Notes: a model not told the origin generated them from the sequence alone. 55,205 bases of DNA from Mesorhizobium sp. (GCA_027492275.1 JAPUFC010000068.1:1-55205), one strand, 5' to 3'; positions 44,364 to 54,053 are shown, counted from the stretch's first letter. Numbers and translations are program-made.

Positions 44364-45524
44364 ACGCGGAAGCCCGAGCATGCGCTCGGCGATGATGTTG
44401 CGTTGCACCTGCGACGTGCCGGCGTAGATCGTCACGGCGCGCGATTGCAGGAAATTGTAGCGGAACCGTTCAATGTCCTTCGAATCGGTGACGAAGGCGG
44501 GCCCTATGGCCTCGAACGCAAAATCTTCGATCCGCTGGTGCAGCTCGCTCCAGAACAGCTTGACGACGCTTGCCTCCGCGCCAATGCCGTCGCCGTTGAC
44601 GATGCGGCTCACCGTCTTCAGGTTCAGTTGCCGCAGGATTCCGAGCTCGGCATAAAAGCGGCCGATCTGTTGCCGGTAGTAGGGATTGCCGGTGATTTCG
44701 GGACGGGCATCCAGCTTCCGCAGAAGCTGTTCGAACTCGTTCATGAAGCGCGCCTGGCGATAGAGCCGCGCGGTCGCGCGCTCGTAGCCGAGAAGGTTCA
44801 CCGAGACGTTCCAGCCGTCGTCGATCGCCCCGACATTCATCCCCGCCGGAATGCGCACATTGTCGAAGAAGACCTCGTTGAACTCCTTCCGCCCGGTGAT
44901 CTGGACCAGCGGCCTGACCTCGATGCCCGGCGTCTTCATGTCGACCAGGAACAGGGTCAGGCCCTTGTGCTTGGGCTTGTCGGGGTTGGTGCGCGCAAGC
45001 AGGATGCACCAGTTGGCCTGGAAGGCAAAGCTCGTCCACACCTTCTGGCCGTTGATCACCCACTCCTCGCCGTCCCGCTCGGCCCTTGTGCGCACGCCGG
45101 CCAGATCGGAGCCGGCGTCGGGTTCGGAGAAACCCTGGCACCAGATGTCCTCGACCGTCAGGATCCGGGGAACGTAGTGGCGCTTCTGCTCTTCCGTTCC
45201 GGCGGCAAGGATGATGGGGGCGACCAGCTCCTTGCCTATGGTGTTGATCCCTTCCGGCGCCGCGCGCCGGCCGAGCTCCTCGCTGACGATGAGCTGCTCG
45301 ACCATGGTCAGCCCCTGGCCCCCATAGGCCTTCGGCCACGCCACGCCCTGGTAGCCGGCTTCGTAAAGCCTGCGCTCCCAAAGCGTCTGCAGGACGGCGT
45401 TCTCCTCATCGTCGTCGGGCCCCAGATAGGCAGGCCCGCCCCAGTTCTCGGGAAGGTTGTCGTCCAGCCACTGCCGCAGGCCTCTGCGGAAAGACTGTTG
45501 CTGCGGTGTAAGATCGATATCCAT
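44361..45524 (-). CDS. Acyl-CoA dehydrogenase, larger subunit-like
   Basis: A 387-residue acyl-CoA dehydrogenase: FSEPDAGSDLAGVRTRAERD (flavin site), WVINGQKVWTSFAFQANWCI, FNEVFFDNVRIP, and a C-terminal RAVTIYAGTSQVQRNIIAER. The last motif reads YAGT where short-chain enzymes have the catalytic Glu as YEGT, so the base must come from elsewhere or from the partner subunit. It would form a hetero-oligomer with the 43130-44239 protein. It follows the crotonase by 36 bases. Its stop codon is inside repeat copy 2. Confidence 0.9.
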   Translation of the reverse strand: MDIDLTPQQQSFRRGLRQWLDDNLPENWGGPAYLGPDDDEENAVLQTLWERRLYEAGYQGVAWPKAYGGQGLTMVEQLIVSEELGRRAAPEGINTIGKELVAPIILAAGTEEQKRHYVPRILTVEDIWCQGFSEPDAGSDLAGVRTRAERDGEEWVINGQKVWTSFAFQANWCILLARTNPDKPKHKGLTLFLVDMKTPGIEVRPLVQITGRKEFNEVFFDNVRIPAGMNVGAIDDGWNVSVNLLGYERATARLYRQARFMNEFEQLLRKLDARPEITGNPYYRQQIGRFYAELGILRQLNLKTVSRIVNGDGIGAEASVVKLFWSELHQRIEDFAFEAIGPAFVTDSKDIERFRYNFLQSRAVTIYAGTSQVQRNIIAERMLGLPR

Positions 45525-45560
45525 GCGGGTCAGGTCGCTGTTTCCGGGAGGCAGGCGCGT

Positions 45561-46334
45561 TCAGCGCCCCTTGAACTGCGGCTCACGCTTCTCGATGAAG
45601 GCCCGCTGGGCCTCCCGGGCGTCTTCCGTCTTCGACAGCGCGAAGGTCATGTTCTGCTCGAAGCGGTAGGCTTCCCGCTCGGGCATGGCCTCCACGACGT
45701 TGTACGCTTCCTTGGCCATCTTCATGGCGATCGGGCTCTTGGAGGCGATGGCGCGCGCCATCGCCATGGCCTCGGGCATCAGCCGGTCGGGCGCGACCGG
45801 TTCCTCGATCACGCCGAGGCGGTACATCTCGGCCGCGGAGAGCCGCATGCCGGTGAAGAACATGCGCCGCCCCCGCGACCGTCCGAAGAGGCGGTTCAGC
45901 ACCGATGCGCCGCCGGCAAGCCCGACATCGATCTCCGGCATTCCGAAGACCGCGTCATGGGACGCCATGATGATGTCGCAGGACGCGGCGATGTGCAGGC
46001 CCGCCCCGAGCGCCGGGCCGTTCACCGCCGCGATGACCGGCTTGAAACATTCGTGGATCGCGTTGGGCGCCTCGCGCGTGCGTCTGTTGTGGCGCCAGAA
46101 GCCTCCGGGCTCCGCGCCGATCTCGGCGCGCTCCGACAGGTCCGCGCCCGCCGAGAAGCATTTGCCGGCGCCCGTGAGAATCGCGGCCCGAACCTCGTCC
46201 ATGTCGTTGATCATGTCGAACGCCCGGATCACCTCCTCGCGCAGCCGCGTGTTCTGGGCATTCACTTTCGGCCGGTCCAGCGTCACCACGGCGACGCGCC
46301 CGTCTATCTCCAGCCGCAGGCATTCGAAATCCAT
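45561..46334 (-). CDS. Enoyl-CoA hydratase/isomerase (crotonase) family protein
   Basis: A 257-residue crotonase-fold enzyme: VAVVTLDRPKVNAQNTRLRE, AAILTGAGKCFSAGADLSE (oxyanion hole), PALGAGLHIAASCDI and FGMPEIDVGLAGG. Of the two catalytic Glu of true hydratases, the second is present (MPEI) but the first position appears as His (GLHIAA), so the reaction may be isomerisation, hydrolysis or another crotonase chemistry. ATG 46334 with GGGAGA upstream is preferred over ATG 46364, which has none. First gene of the operon, downstream of operator-like site C. Confidence 0.88.
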   Translation of the reverse strand: MDFECLRLEIDGRVAVVTLDRPKVNAQNTRLREEVIRAFDMINDMDEVRAAILTGAGKCFSAGADLSERAEIGAEPGGFWRHNRRTREAPNAIHECFKPVIAAVNGPALGAGLHIAASCDIIMASHDAVFGMPEIDVGLAGGASVLNRLFGRSRGRRMFFTGMRLSAAEMYRLGVIEEPVAPDRLMPEAMAMARAIASKSPIAMKMAKEAYNVVEAMPEREAYRFEQNMTFALSKTEDAREAQRAFIEKREPQFKGR

Positions 46335-46379
46335 GTCCGTTTCTCTCCCATCGTCTGCCCGCATGGAGGCGTCGTCGTT

Positions 46380-46409
46380 TAATTACCGGACAACCGGTTT
46401 ATTAGCAAG
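46380..46409 (-). promoter_or_regulatory. Promoter with embedded operator (site C) for the crotonase operon
   Basis: On the - strand, TTGCTA (complement of 46403-46408) and TAATTA (46380-46385) are 17 bases apart, the same geometry as site A. The + strand reads ACCGGACAACCGG then TTTATTAGCAAG, matching site A at 19 of 25 positions. It lies 46 bases upstream of the crotonase start. Confidence 0.65.
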
Positions 46410-46619
46410 CCTGTCCTCGTTCCTTGACTCAGTCGAGTTTCGAATGACTTGCTGGCCGCGGGTATCCGGCGATTGCGATGTTTGGCCGCAACCTGTCAAA
46501 CCTGCGACCCGGAACAGCAACAGGACATGTGGTTTTGCCAGTCGGGCACCAACAAATCGCCCAGGATCACGGTCGGCGTGCAATCCTGCCCCTTGACGCC
46601 GTCATGCTCGATAGGGCAC

Positions 46620-46660
46620 TTTAATAACCAACCGACCGGTCAACAATGTTTTGACCGGTC
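46620..46660 (+). promoter_or_regulatory. Operator-like site D and inverted repeat for the LLM/Liv operon
   Basis: Reverse complement of 46620-46644 matches site A at 18 of 25 positions. On the + strand TTAATA (46621-46626) and a weak CAATGT (46644-46649) are 17 bases apart, so it has the same layout facing the LLM gene. In addition GACCGGTCAA (46634-46643) and TTGACCGGTC (46651-46660) form a perfect 10-bp inverted repeat around seven bases. Confidence 0.55.
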
Positions 46661-46693
46661 CGCTTTGTTGTCGTTTGCGGGAGGAGCCGGCAA

Positions 46694-47731
46694 ATGAATC
46701 CAGCGAGCAGCGCCGCGGGACACGTCGCACCCAAGAGACTAGGCCTCGCCATCTGGGCGACCGAACCGCTGCCGCGCATCGTCGAGCAGGTCCGGCTCGC
46801 CGAATCGATCGGCTTCGACAGCGTCTGGGTGATCGATTCGCAGCTCCTGTGCCGTGATGTCTTTGTCGTCCTGACGGCGCTGGCGATGAGCACGTCGCGC
46901 ATCCGCATCGCCACCGGCGTCACGCAGCCGGCGACCCGCCACCCCGCGGTCACCGCGAGCGCGCTGGCCGCGCTCGACGAGATATCGGGAGGGCGGGTCA
47001 TGTCCGGCATGGGGACCGGCTTCTCCTCCCTGCGGACACTCGGCATGCCCGCAGCGAAGATGTCGGAGTTCGAGGCGTTCGTCGGCGCCGTGCGCAAGCT
47101 CCTGGCGCAGCAGGAGGCGACCTTCGCCAACGGCACCAGCGCCAGGATGGCATGGCTGTCGAAGCCTGCCCGCGTGCCGATCTACGGCGCCGCGTCCGGT
47201 CCGAAGATGACCCAGCTCGTCTCCCGCATCGCGGATGGCGCGATCCTGCTGCAGGGCATTTCCGACGCCCTGCTGGACCGCGCCGACGAGTGGCTGGCCG
47301 AAGGGGCCGCCGAGGTCGGAAGAAACCCGAAGGAGCTCGACGTCGCCTGCTGGGTGCCGCTCGGCATCGACGATCGGCCGGACATCGCCCGCGACCAGGT
47401 CCGCGTGCGCGTCGCCGGCGCGATCATGAACGCCAAGGCGGAGTGGTTCGACGGCCCGGAGCGGGAGGCCGTCGAGAAGGTGCAGGCCTCCTACAAGGAT
47501 TTCCAGCACGCCGGCTCCAACGCCGACCATGCGCGCATCCTCCCCGACCAGATCGTCGACCGCTACGCCATCGCGGGCGACGCCGGGATCGTGCGCGCGC
47601 AATTGTCCAGACTGATGAGCCGCGAAAGCCTCGACCAGGTGATCCTCACGCCGCAGGCCTCGGCCGACGAGCGCATGGACCTGGTGGCGCTGCTCAAGCG
47701 GATGGACCGCGACGTCCTCGGTCGCCTCTAG
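46694..47731 (+). CDS. LLM-class (luciferase-like) flavin- or F420-dependent oxidoreductase
   Basis: A 345-residue TIM-barrel protein of the bacterial luciferase-like superfamily: LGLAIWATEPLPRIVEQVRL, SIGFDSVWVIDSQLL, RIRIATGVTQPATRHP, GGRVMSGMGTGFSS and KPARVPIYGAASGPKMTQL. These enzymes use FMN or coenzyme F420 to reduce or oxygenate substrates; sequence alone does not decide. An F420-reductase-like gene seven kilobases downstream in the same operon hints at F420. GGGAGGA lies before ATG. First gene of a + strand operon with the Liv ATPases. Confidence 0.87.
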   Translation: MNPASSAAGHVAPKRLGLAIWATEPLPRIVEQVRLAESIGFDSVWVIDSQLLCRDVFVVLTALAMSTSRIRIATGVTQPATRHPAVTASALAALDEISGGRVMSGMGTGFSSLRTLGMPAAKMSEFEAFVGAVRKLLAQQEATFANGTSARMAWLSKPARVPIYGAASGPKMTQLVSRIADGAILLQGISDALLDRADEWLAEGAAEVGRNPKELDVACWVPLGIDDRPDIARDQVRVRVAGAIMNAKAEWFDGPEREAVEKVQASYKDFQHAGSNADHARILPDQIVDRYAIAGDAGIVRAQLSRLMSRESLDQVILTPQASADERMDLVALLKRMDRDVLGRL

Positions 47732-47754
47732 ACCAACGGCGCGGGAGGCTCACC

Positions 47755-48502
47755 ATGTCCGAGGACAATATCCTGACCACCGAGGGGTTGACGAAGAGCT
47801 TCGGCGGCTTCGTGGCCGTGCGCAACGTCGACCTCCGGGTGAGACGCGGCACCATCCACGCCGTCATCGGCCCAAACGGCGCGGGCAAGACGTCGCTCTT
47901 CAACCTGTTGACCAAGACGTATCCGCCGACCTCCGGACGCATCGTCTTCGACGGGCGCGACATCACTGCGATGAAGCCCTACGACGTGGCGCGCATCGGC
48001 CTGGTGCGGTCGTTTCAGATCTCCGCGATCTTCCCGCGCCTCACCGTGCGGGAGAACGTCCGCGTCGCGCTGCAGGGCAAGACCGACGAATCCTATGCCT
48101 TCTGGCGCTCGGGCAAGACGCTGCGGCGGCTGGATGCCCGCGTCGACGAGCTGCTGGCGGTGGTCGACCTGACCGGCTTCGCCGACTCGCCCGCCGTGCA
48201 GTTGCCCTACGGCCGCAAGCGGGCGCTCGAGATCGCGACGACCATCGCGCTGGAGCCGACCCTGCTCCTTCTCGACGAGCCCATGGCCGGCCTCAGCCGG
48301 CAGGACATCGCCCGGATCGCGCAACTGATCCGGCAGTTGGCGGCCGACCGCACGATCCTGATGGTCGAACACAATCTCTCGGTCGTTTCGGATCTTTCCG
48401 ACAGGATCACGGTGCTCAGCCGCGGCGAGGTGCTCGCGGAAGGCACCTATCAGGAAGTCTCCACCATGCCGCGCGTCCAGGAAGCCTACATAGGAGGCGT
48501 GC

Positions 48503-48513
<11 letters not shown>
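47755..48513 (+). CDS. livG: Liv-type ABC importer ATPase, LivG
   Basis: A 252-residue ATPase with Walker A GPNGAGKTSLFNLLTK, the LivG-typical RIGLVRSFQISAIFPRLTV, a signature region reduced to PYGRKRALEIATTIAL, and Walker B LLLLDEPMAGLS. MVEHNLSVVSDLSDRITVL is the switch region. It has a GGGAGG ribosome site and overlaps livF by 11 bases. It would energise the fused permease at 49253 with LivF. Confidence 0.93.
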
Positions 48514-49222
<709 letters not shown>

Positions 49223-49252
49223 GCCCTTCGGGGTTCATCGGGAGAGCTGGGC

Positions 49253-51175
49253 ATGTTCGAATGGATCGACGTGAGCATTCCGACCGGTGCCGCGCTCTAC
49301 TCGCAGCTCCTGATCGGGCTCATCAACGGCGCTTTCTATGCCCTGCTCAGCCTCGGCCTGGCGATCATCTTCGGCCTCCTCGGCGTCATCAACTTCGCCC
49401 ATGGCGCGCAGTACATGGTGGGTGCATTCTGCGCCTGGGCGCTGCTGCACTATGCGGGCATCGGCTACTGGCCCGCGCTATTGCTGGTTCCGCTGATCGT
49501 CGGCGGCCTGTCGATCATCATCGAGCGCACCCTGATAAGGCACACCTATAAGCTCGATCATGCCTACAGCCTGCTTCTGACCTTCGGCCTGCTGCTTATC
49601 ATCGAGGGCGTGTTCAGGCAGGCCTTCGGCACGTTCGGCCAGCCCTATGCGATGCCCTCCTCGCTGACCGGCGCGACCAATATGGGCTTCATGTACCTGC
49701 CAAACTATCGCGGCTGGGTGCTGGTCGCCTCGCTGACCATCTGCCTGGTCACCTGGTACGCCATCGAGCGTACGCAGCTCGGCTCGCAGATGCGCGCCGC
49801 CACGGAGAACGCCAAGCTGACGCAGGCGCTGGGCGTCAACGTCCCGGTGCTGATGATGCTGACCTATGCAGGCGGCGTCGGGCTGGCGGCGCTCGCCGGG
49901 GTGATGGCCGCGCCGATCTACCAGGTCAGCCCGATGATGGGCGCCGAGATCATCATCGTCGTCTTCGCCGTGGTCGTCATCGGCGGCATGGGCTCGATCA
50001 TGGGCTCGATCGTCAGCGGCTTCGCGCTCGGGCTCATAGAGGGGCTCACCAAGGCGATCTACCCGCCGGCCTCCTCTCTGATCATCTTCGTTGCGATGGC
50101 GATCATCCTGCTGATCCGGCCCGCGGGGCTCTTCGGCCGCTCGCAGGGCGTTCCCGCGGCGGTATCCGTGGTCAGGGGCGGCGCGGACACCTCCATCAAT
50201 CCGTGGCTGTCGACCGCGCTGCTGTTCCTCGCGATCGTCGCGCCCTTCTTCTTCTACCCCGTTTTCCTGATGAAGGCGCTGTGCTTCGCGTTGTTCGCCT
50301 GCTCGTTCAACCTCGTGCTCGGCTATGGCGGTCTGCTCTCGTTCGGCCACACCGCGTTCTTCGGCGGCTCCGCCTACGTCGCGGCGCATGCGATGAAGGT
50401 CTGGGGCTTCCCGCCCGAGCTCGGCATCCTGGCGGGCGTCGCCACCGGGGCCACCCTCGGCGTCATCATCGGCTCGATCGCCATCCGCCGGCAGGGCATC
50501 TACCTCGCCATGGTCACCATGGCGCTCGCGCAGATGCTCTACTTCGTCGCCGTGCAAGCGCCCTTCACGGGGGGCGAGGACGGCATCCAGTCCGTTCCGC
50601 GCGGCATGCTCTTCGGCTTCATCGACCTCAACGACCGCCTGACGCTCTACTACGTCGTCCTCGCGATCTTCCTGATCGGCTTCGCCGCCTTCGTGCGAAT
50701 CATCACCTCGCCCTACGGCCATGCCCTGAAGGCGATCCGCGAAAACGAGGCGCGCGCCGTCTCGCTGGGCTTCCGCACCAATTCGTTCAAGCTGATCTGC
50801 TTCGTCCTGGCCGGCGCTCTCGCCGGGCTGGGCGGCAGCACCAAGGTCATCGTCTTCGGCATCGCCTCGCTGACCGACGTCCACTTCGCCATGTCGGGCG
50901 AGGTGATCCTTATGGTCCTGCTCGGCGGGCTCGGCACCGTGCTCGGCCCGATCTTCGGCGCGTTCGCCATCATCGCCATGGAGAGCTATCTTCAGGCTTA
51001 CGGCGCATGGATAAAGGTCATCCAGGGCGTCATCTTCATCGTCATCGTGCTGGTGTTCCGCCAGGGCATCGTGGGCGAGTTCGACAGGATCGCCGGATGG
51101 GGACGCCGGCTGATGGGCAGGTCGCCATCCAAAGGCGTGCAGGCGCGCGATGCTTCGGCGGGCGCGCACAACTGA
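49253..51175 (+). CDS. Fused LivH-LivM permease
   Basis: A 640-residue membrane protein joining two permeases usually made separately. Residues ~1-300 are LivH-like (LINGAFYALLSLGLAIIFGL, INFAHGAQYMVGAF, GSQMRAATENAKLTQALGVN, LIRPAGLFGR); residues ~315-610 are LivM-like (CFALFACSFNLVLGYGGLLS, FGHTAFFGGSAYVAAHAM, HALKAIRENEARAVSLGF, GGLGTVLGPIFGAF). Both coupling helices for the ATPases are present. It follows livF by 30 bases with a GGGAGAG site. Together with the binding protein at 39769-41001 it completes the importer. Confidence 0.93.
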   Translation: MFEWIDVSIPTGAALYSQLLIGLINGAFYALLSLGLAIIFGLLGVINFAHGAQYMVGAFCAWALLHYAGIGYWPALLLVPLIVGGLSIIIERTLIRHTYKLDHAYSLLLTFGLLLIIEGVFRQAFGTFGQPYAMPSSLTGATNMGFMYLPNYRGWVLVASLTICLVTWYAIERTQLGSQMRAATENAKLTQALGVNVPVLMMLTYAGGVGLAALAGVMAAPIYQVSPMMGAEIIIVVFAVVVIGGMGSIMGSIVSGFALGLIEGLTKAIYPPASSLIIFVAMAIILLIRPAGLFGRSQGVPAAVSVVRGGADTSINPWLSTALLFLAIVAPFFFYPVFLMKALCFALFACSFNLVLGYGGLLSFGHTAFFGGSAYVAAHAMKVWGFPPELGILAGVATGATLGVIIGSIAIRRQGIYLAMVTMALAQMLYFVAVQAPFTGGEDGIQSVPRGMLFGFIDLNDRLTLYYVVLAIFLIGFAAFVRIITSPYGHALKAIRENEARAVSLGFRTNSFKLICFVLAGALAGLGGSTKVIVFGIASLTDVHFAMSGEVILMVLLGGLGTVLGPIFGAFAIIAMESYLQAYGAWIKVIQGVIFIVIVLVFRQGIVGEFDRIAGWGRRLMGRSPSKGVQARDASAGAHN

Positions 51176-51180
51176 AGGCG

Positions 51181-51203
51181 GGCGAGGCGGCGACGGCCTC
51201 GCC
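51181..51203. terminator. Hairpin between the permease and the CoA ligase
   Basis: A perfect 8-bp stem, GGCGAGGC (51181-51188) with GCCTCGCC (51196-51203), loop of seven, fills the 55-base gap. No T-run follows, so partial termination or mRNA stabilisation is likelier than full stop. Confidence 0.4.
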
Positions 51204-51230
51204 GAAGCCCCCCGGGGCGCGTGATAAGGT

Positions 51231-53366
51231 TTGCAGGATTTGAACAGTCACCTCAAGCCGCACCCGGCGACCGCGCCGGAGGTTTCGCTCGATCGGTTGC
51301 TGAACGCGCGCAGCGTCGCCGTCATCGGCGCGTCGGCCGATCCGTCCAAGATCGGCGGCAAGCCCGTCGCGCTGCTGAAGCAGCACTTCGGGGGCGCTGT
51401 CTTCCCGGTCAATCCGAACCGCTCGGAGATTTCGGGCCTTCGGACCGTTTCCGACATCGCGTCCCTGGACGGCAGCGTCGATCTCGCCCTCATCGCCGTC
51501 GCCGCAGCTGCGGTGGAGCCGGCGGTCGACGCATGTCTCGAAAAGGGGGTCGGCTCGATCCTTCTATTCACCGCCGGCTTCGGCGAGATCGATGAAGCCG
51601 GCCGGCGGACGCAGCAGCGCATAGCGGAAAAATGCGCGGCGCGCGGTGTCCGTCTGCTGGGGCCGAACAGTCTCGGCTTCATCAACTTCCACGCGGGTCT
51701 CTACGCCACCTTCTCCTCGGCATTGGACAATGTCTGGCCGAAGAAGGGCTCAGTCGGGATCGCCAGCCAGAGCGGCGCAGTCGGCAGCTACATCATGGCG
51801 CTCGTGGCCGAGGCCGGGATCGGCATCAGCCATTTCATCGCCACCGGCAACGAGGCCGATATCGACGTCGCGGATTGCATCGACTGGCTGGCGCGCGACG
51901 CGGACACCCGTGTGATCGTCGCCTACCTCGAAGGCTGCCGCGACGGCGGCAGGCTGGTCGCCGCGCTTGACGCGGCGCGCCGCGCCGGAAAGCCGGTGAT
52001 CGCGATAAAGCCGGGCGCGACGGAAAGCGGCGCGGCGGCCGTGCGGTCGCATACGGGCATGCTGGCGGGATCGAAGGTCGTTTTCGACGCCGTGCTGCGG
52101 GCGCACGGCGCGTGGCCGGCCCAGCGGATCGACGAGGCGGTGGATCTCGCCTACGCCTGCTCGCTCGGCCGGGTGCCGGGCGGCAGCGAGGCGGCGGTGA
52201 TCACGCCGTCCGGCGGCGTCGGCATCATGATAGCGGACGCCGCCGAAGAGGCCGGCATCGCGCTGCCGCCGCTTCCGTCCGAGGCGCGGCGCGCGATCGA
52301 GGCGATGCTGCCGCTGGCCAGCACGCTCAATCCGATCGACACGACGGCGCAGGTCGCCAACGATTTCAGCATGTTCGGCCGCGTCGTGGAGATCGTGGCG
52401 CGCCAGGACGGATTCCCGATCCTTTTCGTCTTCATGGCGCATATGGGCAAGACCGACGCCGTCACGTCGCTGCTTTCGCCCATCCTCCGTTCCGTCGCCG
52501 AGGCGGCCGGCGAGCGCACCATCGTGCTGATCACCCGGGCATCGACGGAATTCCGGGACGACATGACGCGGGCCGGGATGATGGTGTTCGAGGATCCCCA
52601 CCGCGCCGTCGCGGCGGTCGCCGGGCTGCGCTTCTTCGCCGCCTCGACATCCCCCTCCCCCGAAGCGCAAGGCAGCGGAGGCGCTGCGAAGCTGTCCGCC
52701 GACGCGGTCCGCGAGCTGGCGGCCGGCACCGACGCAGCCGCCGGCCTGCTCGACATCCTCGGCATCACGGCGCCGCCGACCCGTCTTGCGCGGGACAAGG
52801 CGGCTGCTTTGCAATGCGCCGAGGAATTCGGCTACCCGGTCGTCCTGAAGATCGATTCCCCCGACATCCAGCACAAGACGGAGGTCGGCGGCGTGGCGCT
52901 GGGCATCGCCGACGGCGTCGAGCTCGCGGCCGCGTGGGACCGCATGATGTCGTCGGTATCCGCCAGCGCGCCGTCGGCCCGCATCAACGGCGCGACCGTC
53001 TCGGCGATGATCACCGACGGCGTCGAGACGATCATCGGCACGCGGAACGATCCCGTCTTCGGCCCGGTGATCATGTTCGGGCTGGGCGGCACGGCCGCCG
53101 AGGCATTGAAGGACGTCGTCTTCATGCCGTGCCCCGTCAGCCGGGCACAGGCTCTGGAGATGGTAGGATCGATCAAGGCCCGCGCGCTGCTGGAGGGGTG
53201 GCGGGGGGCGCCGCCGGCTGACCGCGAAGCCCTTGCGCAGGCGATCACGGCGGTTTCCGAGTTCGCGGCGGCGAACCGCGACAGCGTCGAGAGCATCGAG
53301 ATCAACCCGTTCCTGGCCCGCGCCAGGGGCGGCGTCGCCCTCGACATACTGGTGCAGGCGAAATGA
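51231..53366 (+). CDS. ADP-forming acyl-CoA synthetase (acetate-CoA ligase family)
   Basis: A 711-residue NDP-forming acid-CoA ligase. N-terminal CoA-binding domain (ARSVAVIGASADPSKIGGK, VFPVNPNRSEI), succinyl-CoA-ligase-like flavodoxin domain (VGIASQSGAVGSYIMALV, with the likely phospho-His in RSHTGMLAG), and a C-terminal ATP-grasp domain (GYPVVLKIDSPDIQHKTEVG, IEINPFLAR). Such ligases activate acetate, aryl or branched acids while conserving energy. The start is uncertain: TTG 51231 has only AAGG upstream, and TTG 51240 is possible. It is downstream of the Liv importer, so it probably activates the imported acid. Confidence 0.9.
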   Translation: MQDLNSHLKPHPATAPEVSLDRLLNARSVAVIGASADPSKIGGKPVALLKQHFGGAVFPVNPNRSEISGLRTVSDIASLDGSVDLALIAVAAAAVEPAVDACLEKGVGSILLFTAGFGEIDEAGRRTQQRIAEKCAARGVRLLGPNSLGFINFHAGLYATFSSALDNVWPKKGSVGIASQSGAVGSYIMALVAEAGIGISHFIATGNEADIDVADCIDWLARDADTRVIVAYLEGCRDGGRLVAALDAARRAGKPVIAIKPGATESGAAAVRSHTGMLAGSKVVFDAVLRAHGAWPAQRIDEAVDLAYACSLGRVPGGSEAAVITPSGGVGIMIADAAEEAGIALPPLPSEARRAIEAMLPLASTLNPIDTTAQVANDFSMFGRVVEIVARQDGFPILFVFMAHMGKTDAVTSLLSPILRSVAEAAGERTIVLITRASTEFRDDMTRAGMMVFEDPHRAVAAVAGLRFFAASTSPSPEAQGSGGAAKLSADAVRELAAGTDAAAGLLDILGITAPPTRLARDKAAALQCAEEFGYPVVLKIDSPDIQHKTEVGGVALGIADGVELAAAWDRMMSSVSASAPSARINGATVSAMITDGVETIIGTRNDPVFGPVIMFGLGGTAAEALKDVVFMPCPVSRAQALEMVGSIKARALLEGWRGAPPADREALAQAITAVSEFAAANRDSVESIEINPFLARARGGVALDILVQAK

Positions 53367-53390
53367 ACTGGACACGGACAGGAGGCTGAC

Positions 53391-54053
53391 TTGCCGAACC
53401 GGATCTCGGTCGTGGGCGGAACCGGCGCGCTCGGCGGAGCGCTCGCGCTGCGCTACGCCCGCGCCGGCCTGGCGGTGACCATAGGCTCGCGGGATGCCGT
53501 GCGGGCCGCCGCCGCCGCTGCCAAGATCGCTGCCGACGCGGGTTGCGGCCAGGTGACCGGCCTCGACAATCGCGCGGCAGCCGCGGCGGGCGACATCGTC
53601 TTCGTCACTGTGCCGTTCTCCAGCCAAGAGGAGACGTTGAAGGCCGTCCGCGACGCTTGTCGCGGCAAGATCGTCGTCGACACGACCGTCCCTCTCGTTC
53701 CGCCGAAGGTCGCGCGCGTTCAGCTACCCGCGCAGGGCTCGGCGGCCCAGATCGCCGCCGAACTCCTTGGCCCGGACGTCAGGGTCGTCAGCGGCCTGCA
53801 CAACATCTCCGCCACCAAGCTCGGGATGCCGGGCGATCCCGGCTGCGACGTCCTTGTCTTCGGCGACGACGTCGACGCGCGCGGCGCCATCGTAGACAGC
53901 CTGGGCGGGATCGGGCTGAGGGCATTCCATGCCGGCCCGCTCGCCAATTCCGCGGCGGCCGAAGCGATGACGTCGGTTCTCATCTCCATCAACAAGCGCC
54001 ACCAGGTGAAGGATGGCGCCGGGATACGAATTACCGGCCCCGACCTCGAATAG
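53391..54053 (+). CDS. NADPH-dependent F420 reductase-like protein
   Basis: A 220-residue Rossmann protein: ISVVGGTGALGGALALRYAR (NADP site), VTIGSRDAVRAAAAA (the SR step typical of NADP preference), VFVTVPFSSQEETLKAVRD, VVDTTVPLVPPK and FHAGPLANSAAAEAMTSVLI. This matches Npd/Fno-type F420:NADP oxidoreductases. TTG 53391 is a firm start, with GGAGG five bases upstream. Together with the LLM protein in the same operon it suggests coenzyme F420 use; no F420 biosynthesis gene is in the window, so a role with another deazaflavin or as a generic reductase remains open. Confidence 0.8.
   Translation: MPNRISVVGGTGALGGALALRYARAGLAVTIGSRDAVRAAAAAAKIAADAGCGQVTGLDNRAAAAAGDIVFVTVPFSSQEETLKAVRDACRGKIVVDTTVPLVPPKVARVQLPAQGSAAQIAAELLGPDVRVVSGLHNISATKLGMPGDPGCDVLVFGDDVDARGAIVDSLGGIGLRAFHAGPLANSAAAEAMTSVLISINKRHQVKDGAGIRITGPDLE

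Larger units (their letters stand above)
46335..46693. other. Divergent regulatory region of the acid-catabolism island
   Basis: A 359-base region between the crotonase operon and the LLM/Liv operon. It carries operator-like site C near the left end and site D with a 10-bp inverted repeat near the right end. The ~200 bases between them hold no gene, strong hairpin or further copy of the site that I can see. Confidence 0.7.
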
